A stretch of DNA of 64,000 bases from Rapana venosa (Eukaryota > Mollusca > Gastropoda > Neogastropoda > Muricidae). Below the pieces are notes generated by a model that was not told the origin of the DNA, searched no databases, and saw only the letters and a list, made by a program, of their open reading frames with translations. Both the position numbers and the translations under genes were made by a program. Where the stretch lies: NCBI GenBank assembly GCA_028751875.1, contig CM054159.1:18365681-18429680 (forward strand). The letters are read 5' to 3'. Below are positions 28,574 through 37,430 of this stretch, piece by piece (position 1 is the first letter of the stretch; every line of letters begins with the position of its first letter).

Positions 28574-31317
28574 GTAAGGGCATGCTGATATAATAATAAT
28601 AATAATAATAATGTATGGAATTTATATAGCGCTGAATCTTGTAAAGCAACAAATCAAAGCGCTCAATACATGCACATGCACACAGATATGCACAGTATTA
28701 TATATATATATATATATTACATACTGCACGTATATATACATACTGTTATACTGCATCAGTGTACACGCAAATGCTTGCATATAATAATACATATACAGAG
28801 ATATATATGTATACTGTATACACACACATGCTTGCATACATAATTTACAGGCGGACATATGTGTAGTGTACTCATAGACCTACATGTGCACACACATACT
28901 TACCTGCATACATGAATGCACACATGCACGCACGCACAATAAAAACAAACAAACAAACAAATGCAGACAGGAAAATGGTTTTAAAAGTGGGTGGCGCTGC
29001 TCCTGTGGTGATGTGCTCTCTTCAGGGAAAGCAGCCCGAATTTCACACAGAGAAACCTGCCATGACTGAGAATACTACACTATACAGTACAGTACTATAC
29101 AATATTGTAATAATAATAATAATAATAATAAATGGAATTTATATAGCGCTGTATCTTGCACAGACAAATCAAAGCGCTTGTGCTCAACTCATTCTTACAC
29201 AGTCATGCAACCAATAGCAAGTAATAGTTCTAACAAGTCCAAATGCATGCACACACACACACACACACACACACACGTTATACACTTGAGCAGGGTGATG
29301 GAATTTTTGGCTGTTGAAAAGCAGGGATAGCTATGAAATGAAACAGGAGAGGAAATTCTTAGGTTTGAAACAAATATGTCTTGAGGCCAGATTTAAAAGA
29401 GTCACAAGAAGGCCTTTGGCGAAGAGAGATAGGGAGGCCATATACAAAGCTACACAACAGAATGCAATACAATACAAGACCGTGTGAAGACTGTCTTTCA
29501 AGACAAGACTGAGGGGAAAATAGAAGAAGGCGGACCACCGCTTCTTTCATTGGCCACATCACAGTGAAAGCTGTGGCACAAGGACCCATGAAGTCAGCAG
29601 GGCTAGGGAGGACAGCAGTGTTGGCTTCAGGTGGAAAAGCAGAAAGCTCAGCGTGGACTAAACCTGGCGCCCTCTGATTTCTGTCCATCTGGTATTTACT
29701 GTTCCTGTTCCTCAGCAAGAGCTCTGGGGCTCACCAGTAGTGAGATTTTGCATAGAGAGAAAACCCTTTTTACCGCGAATAAGGAAGCCGTATTTCAACT
29801 GTATGGATGGGGTCTAAATACGACACCTGTGTGCATGTGGTTTTTAAAATACAATTGTCTGTTCCTGCTGGCACAAAACGGCCTACTTTTCTAAAGGCAG
29901 AACAAGTTCGTTTGTGGGTAGGATGTTCTGTGTGCACTTGCACACTGGACCTTGGTATATAGTCTCCTCTGAAGGACTTTGGGGAGTGGACTCAGTCCTG
30001 ATATTATCTCCAGGGTAAAATCCCCTAAAACAGGAGTCTGGGTGGTGGCTTGATCTTAGGCCATCAGGACATGAGGGCAATGCTCTAACCACTAGGCTAT
30101 GAAATTGTGGGTTTATATATTGGCAGTGGCATTTAGTGAATCAAAGATTTGGGATTTTTGTGATCTGCTGGGTCAGCTTTCAAAGTGCAGTCAGTGCCTT
30201 AATTCCTTTTGTGTGTGTATATATATGCAGGAAGAAGATGAGCTATGCAGGTTAAAGACCATACCATTTGTGTCAGTGTTCAATGGGCTACTGAAACACA
30301 AACAATGACAAAGTCTTTTATTTCGAGGATCATAAGAATCCAGTCTCCGCCCTTAGGAATACATCACATGATACTAAAGTAAATCCAATACCCATGGAAA
30401 CATTCCCAGCATGCAACCTGTACCTGGAGAGGGATGGGCTGCAGCAGGTTGAGCTAGGCCATGAGACCCAGGCTGACAAATCCAGTGCAGTATAATGCTC
30501 CATCCACTCCCCATGGGACTCGATAAAGGAGAGAAGGAAGGTGGCAGGACGGTTAAGATGTTTATTTATTTTAGTTTTTATTTTATTGTATTCTTTTATA
30601 TCGAGGATAATGGAATAAGCTCTTAAGTGCTTTTTTACATCCAGTCTCCGTGTGTATGCGGTTTTGTAAATTTGTTCACCTGCCAAACAAGTCAGCTGTG
30701 AGGTTCTGGGTTTGATTCCCAGCCTCGCCCTTTCTTCCCAGTTTAACAAGAAAATTGGACTGAATGTCAAAGTCCTTCAGATGAGATTATAAATCAAGGC
30801 CCCATTTGTGAACACACTCGGGAGAACATCCTGCGCACACATTAAAAGCCTGTTCCATCTTTCGGAAGAACAGGCCATATTGTGCTGGTAGGAACGGATG
30901 ACAATATTTAAAAAAATGCATGCACACAGACTAATAATAATAATAATGTATGGAATTTATATAGCGCTGAATCTTGTAAAGCAATAAATCAAAGCGCTAT
31001 AGACGTCATGTTGAGACACCATCCCTGAAGTCGGAATGCGGCTACCTAAATGACGTGTGTGTGTGTGTGTGTGGGGAGGGGGGGGGGGAAGAGCAGTTGC
31101 ATATGCAAAAACGTTACCAGGTCTAGCTGATGAAAAAGAAACGGGAAGAAGGAAGTAAAGAGGCGTGTTACTGTATCTGTGCCACGCGTCTACAGATGTG
31201 CGGCCCGTGCAGCAAGAGAGGAAGAGGATGCTGACGGAGGAGCTGATCCAGCAGGAACAGATCGAAAAAGAGGCTGAACTCATGCGGCGCCAACAGGAAG
31301 CGGAGAAACTGGTCTGA
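28453..31317 (+). CDS. COX14-like: COX14-like small mitochondrial membrane protein, two coding exons
   Basis: Exon A 28443-28573 (acceptor TTTGGTTTCAG, ATG at 28453, donor ACCT|GTAAGG) joins exon B 31196-31317 (acceptor CGTCTACAG, stop TGA 31315-31317). Together they give 243 nt, or 80 residues, in a single open frame. The protein has a basic N-terminus (MRLTRTQLFDRLHRA), one membrane segment at about residues 15-33 (AVISMLGLTGFGAFLLSM), then MRTYRYF and a charged, Gln/Glu/Arg-rich helix. The layout and the 'G-x-L-x-S-x-R-x-Y-x-Y-F' pattern after the membrane span resemble COX14, an inner-membrane factor that assembles cytochrome c oxidase. Human COX14 is shorter. Another small mitochondrial membrane protein remains possible. 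It is divergent from the ERICH2-like gene. Confidence 0.72.
28595..28670 (-). repeat. (ATT)n-tailed repeat end with GCGCTATATAAA motif
   Basis: On the minus strand GCGCTTTGATTTGTTGCTTT, ACAAGATTCAGCGCTATATA and AATTCCATACATT are followed by (ATT)n. The same end recurs at 29105-29180 and 30932-31003, and in plus orientation at 37380-37412. Confidence 0.85.
29105..29182 (-). repeat. (ATT)n-tailed repeat end with GCGCTATATAAA motif
   Basis: Second copy: AAGCGCTTTGATTTGTCTGT then GCAAGATACAGCGCTATATA and AAATTCCATTT followed by (ATT)n. Confidence 0.85.
29720..30108 (-). repeat. Chimeric SINE: head type 1 with tail type 2
   Basis: The minus-strand head TAGCCTAGTGGTTAGAGCAT (near 30105) is type 1. 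The far end near 29725-29760 reads CTCACTACTGGTGAGCCCC with a 'GAAATACGGCTTCC'-like stretch, which is tail type 2. The shared core joins them. Confidence 0.72.
30538..30905 (+). repeat. SINE head type 2 interrupted by a SINE type 1 3' fragment
   Basis: The type 2 head GGTGGCAGGACGGTTAAGAT stops at 30560. It resumes at about 30675 as GTTCACCTGCCAAACAAGTC with B box GGTTCTGGGTTTGATTCCC. Between them, on the minus strand, is the 3' end of a type 1 SINE (AAAAAAGCACTTAAGAGC, TTATTCCATTATCCTCG). This is a nested insertion. Confidence 0.82.
30932..31003 (-). repeat. (ATT)n-tailed repeat end with GCGCTATATAAA motif
   Basis: Third copy, inserted in the body of the type 2 SINE: the tail GAAGTCGGAATGCGGCTACC resumes at 31030. 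Confidence 0.85.
31196..31317 (+). CDS. COX14-like terminal exon
   Basis: Completes the split Tyr codon, then VRPVQQERKRMLTEELIQQ and a further highly charged helix ending EAEKLV, stop TGA. Clear coding bias compared with the flanking GT repeats. Confidence 0.78.
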
Positions 31318-32178
31318 CCTTTGACACACGCACGATGGAGATGTTTGATGCAGAATGGCATTGTGAAAGAGTGATGAATTAGAGCAAGGTTTCGATGTTG
31401 ACTTGGGTTGGTGACAGGGACTGAGTGCTTTGTGTGAGCTGGATGGGGTCATTGATGGGGTGTGTGTGTGTGTGTGTGTGTGGGGGGGGGTGATGGAGAG
31501 CATGGTGTGGTGTGTGTGTTGTGTGTGTGTGAAAGAGAGAGAGTGTTTGTGTGTGTGTAAAATTGAATATTTTTTCTGCAAAATATCTCATTTGCATTTA
31601 TATCTGAAAAACTGTGAGAAAAAACTAAAAAATGCATTGTGTGTGTGTGTTCATTCTAGTTCAATAGATGGATGTGTGTTTGAGATAGGTAATCATGAAA
31701 TCAATCTGTTTCTTGTCATGGTTTGTGCTTTTGTTTATTACACTGTTTCATTATTGTGACTGCTACCAAATAGATATATCATGAAAAACATACTTTTGTG
31801 TTTTGTTTTCATTTGCTGGGATGTATATTTTGGATGTCCACATATGTGTGGTTGTGAAATATGTGTTCACATTATTTTTGTGGGTTTGTGTTGTTTAAAA
31901 AAAAAAATTATTAAGGGGTTAAAAAGTCATGCATTGTTTGCTTTTGTAAGTTTACCACATCAAATTTACACACTCACACATACACACTCACACACTTACA
32001 CAAACACTCACTCATGCACACACACACACATACTTGCATGCACACACACAGAGAAGCTCAAGTATACACATGGTAGCAAAAACATGAAGATACCTAGCAT
32101 GCATCTGAGGTTTGCCTAGCTCACGGGGTTGTGCAGCTGGAGTGGATTTTGGCCAGTGAGTAGGCTGGAATGCTCCTG
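31318..32178. other. 3' flank of the COX14-like gene, GT/CA repeats
   Basis: GT-rich runs at 31458-31560 and CA-rich runs at 31970-32050. No exon seen, and no certain AATAAA. Confidence 0.5.
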
Positions 32179-32194
32179 GTTGGCCTGGGCAATT
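32179..32194. repeat. Target-site duplication, left copy
   Basis: GTTGGCCTGGGCAATT, identical to 33622-33637. Bounds the LINE fragment between them. Confidence 0.85.
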
Positions 32195-33621
32195 CTTCTT
32201 CCTTTTTTGTCATGTTTCTCCCAGGGGAGGTTTGACATTGATGAGCCTTCTCCATCTCTCTGTTTTGAGCTTCCTCCTTATTTATGCCCCTTTCTCTAAG
32301 ATCATCTGCAATACAGGTAGCCCAGGTTTTGCTAGGTCTTCCCTTTGGTCTCTTTCCATCCACTATGAAGTTCATGCTCTTTATATGATGTGGTGGTCTG
32401 CTTTCTGTTGAACGTGCCCAAACCAGCGCAGTCTATTGCTACTAGCTACAGACTTCAGATCATCAACTTTGCACATTCTCCATAGTTCTTCACTCGTGAT
32501 CCTGTCTTCCCATTTGATCTTTGTCATGTAGCATAGCATTCGGTTTTCACAGCTCTTCAACAAACGTTCGACGGTTTTTGTGAAAACCCACGTCTCCGAA
32601 CCATACAGGAGAACAGGTCTGATGCAGGCCTTATATATATGAACAGCGTCTCTCCAGTGGGATTTTCTGATTTCTGAGCAGACTTGCCAATTCTTTCCAT
32701 TTCTTCCATGCACTCGCAATCCTGGTTCTGACAGCTAACTCAGATTTTGCTTTGCAGCTCATCATCTCTCCCAGGTAGCAGAATTCGTCTACCACTTTTA
32801 TCTTCCCTTGTTCAAATTCTAGCTCCTCCTTTCCTGCATCGGTATTGTCTTCACCCTTATTCATACAACTGGGGCAGACAAATACTCCATCCTCCTTCTT
32901 CAGACTTTTGCTCTTTGAGCATCTTTTGTGACACCAATATTGACATTTGGAGCATTTGATCGAATTGTTCCCTACACCTTTGTGGCAGACACCACACGGG
33001 TATTTGCCTTGCTCTCTATGTGTTCTGCGGTCTTTTCCAACTGTCATTGCTTTGGTCTTGTCAACATTTACCTTCATTCCTCATCGTTCTTATCTCTGTT
33101 TCCAATTGCCAAATCTTTGAGTAGCGTCATCACTGTTCTCAGCTACCAGTACTAAGTCATCAGCATACAGCAGTTCCCAGATCTCTTCTTGCCTCTCCAG
33201 TTCCTTGGATATTTCATTCATCACGAGGATAAAGAGCAGAGGGCTCAACGCGGATCCTTGGCGCACTCCTACTTTTATCTCAAAGCTTTCTGACGTCCCA
33301 ATTATAGTTTTCACTTTTGATCTGGAGTTTTTGTACAAAGTCATAACCATTGAGATGGTGTGCTCCGGTACACCTTGTTTCCTCAAGGCCCATTGGATTG
33401 CCTTTCTGGGTACTCTATCAAAAGCTTTTTCCAGGTCAACAAAGATGTGCGTCAAGCTCTTTTCTTCTCTTTATACTTTTCCTGCAGTTGTTTCACAATA
33501 AATATTGCATCTATGGTTGATTTGCCAGCCTGGAATCCAAACTGTTTTTCATCAATATTGCACAGGCTCTTCAGTCTTCTTTCCAATACCTTTCCCCAGA
33601 TCTTCATGCCATGTTCCAGAA
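32195..33621 (-). mobile_element. 5'-truncated non-LTR retrotransposon with PHD-like finger
   Basis: The minus strand encodes, in broken frames, LLEHGMKIWGKVLERRL (RT fingers region), a palm with DLEKAFDRVPR, VRQGSALSPLLF and YADDLV, then KVNVDKTKAM. A Cys/His module CGVCHKG…CSKC…H…C…CPSC follows, then the thumb region with YLGEMM and RPVLLYGSETW, and WFGHVQ. The track has two in-frame stops near 33085 and at least three frameshifts, so it is dead. It ends …CATGACAAAAAAGGAAGAAG and is flanked by a perfect 16-bp direct repeat. Confidence 0.88.
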
Positions 33622-33637
33622 GTTGGCCTGGGCAATT
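33622..33637. repeat. Target-site duplication, right copy
   Basis: GTTGGCCTGGGCAATT, identical to 32179-32194. Confidence 0.85.
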
Positions 33638-34583
33638 GCATTTTTTTATTTAAAAAACCAAACCCTCCTCCCTGACAGTCCAACAGAGATTCAAACCCAA
33701 ACTTCATGCTATGATACAGGACTGGAAGCCCCGCGCTCTACCCACTCTGCCTTATCACGCCCATGAGAACTGACTAGGCGTTATTGTTAACTGGCCCTGG
33801 CTGTAAACAGGTTGGTTACCACAGGATTTTTTTCCTATTCGTTTTGCAAAATATGATTTAAAACAAAAAAGCCACAAAGAACACAAGCAGCTTAGCAACA
33901 ACAGAAGTCACAATAGAAGACTTATGTTGTCCTTACCACAATGTTAAGGCATGGTGCTCAAACACAACATTGACTTTTATGAATCAATGCATCAACGGCC
34001 ACTACAATGAAAGTGAAAGGAGAAGTGTTTGAACAGGGTGAAGAATGCTTGTTTCTCCATTCAAATTCTCCCTCCGTCTCACAATGGAGCTTTCTTTTCA
34101 ATTGTATGGATTAGAACTCTTTGCCGGCAGGCTGAATACATAAACTATAGCGAAAGAGACAAGAGAGAGAGATGGATGGACAAACATAAGGAAGCAGATA
34201 CAGAAAGATGGAGACAGAGACTGAGAGAGACATATACATACTGAATTAAGAAGCAGAGACAAGGATCAAGAAAAAACAAACGAAATGAATTTTATTGAGG
34301 GAGAGAAAGAAGCATTCATGAACAACAATGGTTCTTACCCCCAACTAGCCCTCCAGGAAGGAAAATACTCCCGCAATATCAAAGGATATTAGATTAATCT
34401 CTTAACAAAGAAAGGATAGCAGTGTTGACCAGCAGTCTATCGAACCATAATTACAACATCGAGATAATAGAGTTGATCTTACAATGAAACAGATAATGAA
34501 AGAAAGAAACGCATATATTGAGGCCTTTGTCACTTGAAAAATAAGGTGTTTTTAAAAAAACAAAAACAACAGTCAACCGACCA

Positions 34584-34632
<49 letters not shown>

Positions 34633-34834
34633 GGGAAGGGTCAAAAGAAGAGGAGGAGAAGAATTCTGAAGAAGAATTGCAAAGAAGAAAAATTGCGAGA
34701 AAGAAGACCATGGAGATGAATACAAAACCAGAGAGGAAAAGAAGGAAAAGAAAAAAGAAACAAGGAAGGAGAAAGAGAAAAAAAAAGAAAGAAGAAAAGA
34801 GTAGAAGGAAGACAGCACACGGAAGGACAGAAAG

Positions 34835-34865
<31 letters not shown>

Positions 34866-34990
34866 ACAACAGAAGTGCTTAATAGCTTTCTCAAAATAAT
34901 TAAAACAGCCAGGATCAAGAGACCTTGACAAAATAGATAGTAAAATACTACAAATCAGCGCATATGCTATAACTGATACTCTAACGTATA
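33638..34990. other. No gene seen; long poly-G and CA runs
   Basis: Contains a run of 48 G at 34584-34631, an AG-rich stretch at 34640-34800, and (CA)n at 34837-34862. No exon recognised. Confidence 0.5.
34584..34631. repeat. Poly-G run of 48
   Basis: Uninterrupted guanines. Length in the true genome is uncertain because such runs are hard to sequence. Confidence 0.9.
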
Positions 34991-34999
34991 TCTCTAACT

Positions 35000-35480
35000 T
35001 GTAATTAATTATTGACAAGAGATATTTCCCATTGAATTTTAAACAAGCCAAAGTAATACCTTTACACAAATCAGGAGACGAACCAATCCGTCTAACTATA
35101 GACCAATATCCATACTATCAGTCCTATCTAAACCATTAGAAAAACATGTACAATTTCACTTGCAGTCTCATTTTAAAACCCATGATCTAATTAATAAAAA
35201 CCAGACAGGATTTCGTGAAAACCATTCTTGTCATACTGCCCTAATACAACTGACCGAGCGATGTCTTTTGAATATCAATAATAGTGAAATTAGGGAATCC
35301 TTTTTCTAGACTTTGCTAAAGCTTTTGACTTATAAGCCACTCTCTCCTCATCAAAAATTTAAACTGCTACAGAATTTCCAGCCAAGCATTATCAGTTTCA
35401 GATTCATTTCTCAGTAATTTCTATAAACTTGATCTTTTACCCTCAATAAAGATCATTTTTACTTGACTTGACCTGACCTA
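35000..35480 (+). mobile_element. LINE reverse transcriptase fragment with TTGAC tail
   Basis: The plus strand reads FKQAKVIPLHKSGDE, then in a shifted frame YRPISILSVLSKPLEKHVQ, NQTGFRENHSCHTALIQLTE and a damaged DFAKAFD. Nearly all the palm is deleted. It ends AATAAAGATCATTTTTACTTGACTTGACC, the tail type seen at 12180-12210. Confidence 0.8.
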
Positions 35481-35644
35481 TTCTCACACACACACATAAC
35501 ACTTACTCACACACACAAACACATACACTCGCACGCACGCACCCATACATATATACATATTTCTCTCTTTCTCTATCTATCTATCTTTTAAAAAAAGTAC
35601 ACTATAGTTATAAGAAATATATCTATCATAGCAATAATATATGC

Positions 35645-35650
<6 letters not shown>

Positions 35651-35699
<49 letters not shown>

Positions 35700-35761
35700 T
35701 TAAGATGTATCCCTACGGGCGGGGACTGGATGTAAAAAAGCACATGAGTGCTTATTCATTA

Positions 35762-35823
<62 letters not shown>
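35651..35823. repeat. Two (TC)n arrays enclosing a SINE 3' fragment
   Basis: (TC)n at 35651-35695 and 35764-35823. The 66 bases between them (GGGGACTGGATGTAAAAAAG, CACATGAGTGCTTATTCATT) match 41716-41782. Confidence 0.92.
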
Positions 35824-35826
<3 letters not shown>

Positions 35827-36139
35827 CTAGTTTATATTCTCTTAGCCATTGGTTTCTGTGTACTGCATTGTCACCGGATCAACTTGGAAACTAAAACTTG
35901 TTTTTTCTTCTCTTCCTCCTCATTATATTGTTCTGGTTCTATGGTTAACTGAACTGGTATTGTGAAAAGTGTGGTCCTCATGAACATTGGAGACTGTACA
36001 GCAGAGAGAAACTACCCATGGTTTTTTTTTTTTAAACAATAGTTTTTGACCAGTGCTACAGATCTCATCTTTATTATGACCAATGCCCATACAGTGGAGT
36101 GTGCAACACTGTGTAGCGAACTGGAGACTATTTTCTGAG

Positions 36140-36720
36140 TAGCATTGTTCAGTGACTGCCAAGTGGCATTATTCAGTGACTGCCGTGTGGCATTCAGTGG
36201 CATTATTCAGTGACTGCCAAGTGGCATTATTCAGTGACTGCTGAATGACATTATTCAGTGACTGCCAAGTGACATTATTCAGTGACTGCCAAGTGACATT
36301 ATTCAGTGACTGCCAAGTGGCATTATTCAGTGACTGCTGAATGACATTATTCAGTGACTGCCAAGTGACATTATTCAGTGACTGCCAAGTGACATTATTC
36401 AGTGACTGCCAAGTGGCATTATTCAGTGACTGCCAAGTGGCATTATTCAGTGACTGCCAAGTGACATTATTCAGTGACTGCCAAGTGGCATTATTCAGTG
36501 ACTGCCAAGTGACATTATTCAGTGACTGCCAAGTGGCATTATTCAGTGACTGCCAAGTGGCATTATTCAGTGACTGCTGTGGCATTATTCAGTGACTGCC
36601 GAGTGGCATTATTCAGTGACTGCCGAGTGGCATTATTCAGTGACTGCCAAGTGGCATTATTCAGTGACTGCCAAGTGGCATTATTCAGTGACTGCTGAGT
36701 GGCCTTTTTTCAGTGACAAA
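36140..36720. repeat. 24-bp minisatellite, about 24 copies
   Basis: The unit is CATTATTCAGTGACTGCCAA plus GTGG or GTGA. The few variants (CTGCTGAATGA, CTGCCGAGTGG) are scattered. Unit length is a multiple of three, hence a false open frame (NNATWQSL repeated). Confidence 0.95.
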
Positions 36721-37215
36721 TAAACTGTGTAGCGAATTCCCCACCACCCACCCCCTACTATTTGCTGAGTGACCTTTTTCAGTGACAGGATAAACTGCTG
36801 ACCATCTCATGGGACACACCTCAGTGCTCATCAGGTTACTTCAACAAGAGCGTCACTTGTGATTTGGCCTGACCAAAATCTTCTAGTGGCCTTAAGAAAT
36901 TCTTCACTAAGAGGGACTAACTGTGACTGGGCTATAATTGAAGCAAGGCACCCTTGTGCTGACACTTGTAAGGTTACTAACAAAGTTACCTGAGTTTTGT
37001 TGTTGCTGTTGTGATTCTATAACAGTGAAAATTTCAGATCAATATTTTATTGTCAGTGTGAGTGGTTATTTGTTTTCACCTCACTCAATGTTGTTTCTTT
37101 TTGTTTTGTTCTACTTATTTTCCTCCTCCACCACCACCCTATCATTTCCCCCTTTCAGTATTGAGTCCTCTCACTACAAATCTATTTTCTCTTTTCCTTA
37201 CTGCCAGTTGTTCCT
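36721..37215. other. No gene seen
   Basis: Unique sequence between the 24-bp array and the LINE below. Confidence 0.4.
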
Positions 37216-37430
37216 TTCTTGCTTGTTTTCCTTCACACCTATGCCTTCCTCACAAACCAAATAAGACAGATGCATACCAACCACAATAAGTGGCCCTCCA
37301 AGGATGACCTCCGTATTTGCCACCTAAACATAAACCATGCATTTAATAAAATCGAAGAAATATCAACGCTTATCACTTACAAGATTCAGCACTATATAAA
37401 TTCCATATATTATTTTTTAAATTTTTAAAA
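37216..37430 (+). mobile_element. LINE endonuclease-domain start
   Basis: KWPSKDDLRICHLNINHAFN and KIEEISTLI match the beginning of the endonuclease domain of Jockey/CR1-type LINEs. It runs into ATTCAGCACTATATAAATTC, the repeat end described at 28595, at exactly the point where the noisy sequence begins. Confidence 0.65.

Noticed and set aside
32121..32375. LINE protein C-terminus extending to 32121
   Set aside because: The element ends at 32195, as shown by the 16-bp duplication. The frame beyond is flanking DNA.
36938..37264. 108-codon frame with hydrophobic stretches
   Set aside because: T-rich translation with no start context, no homology and overlap with the beginning of a LINE.
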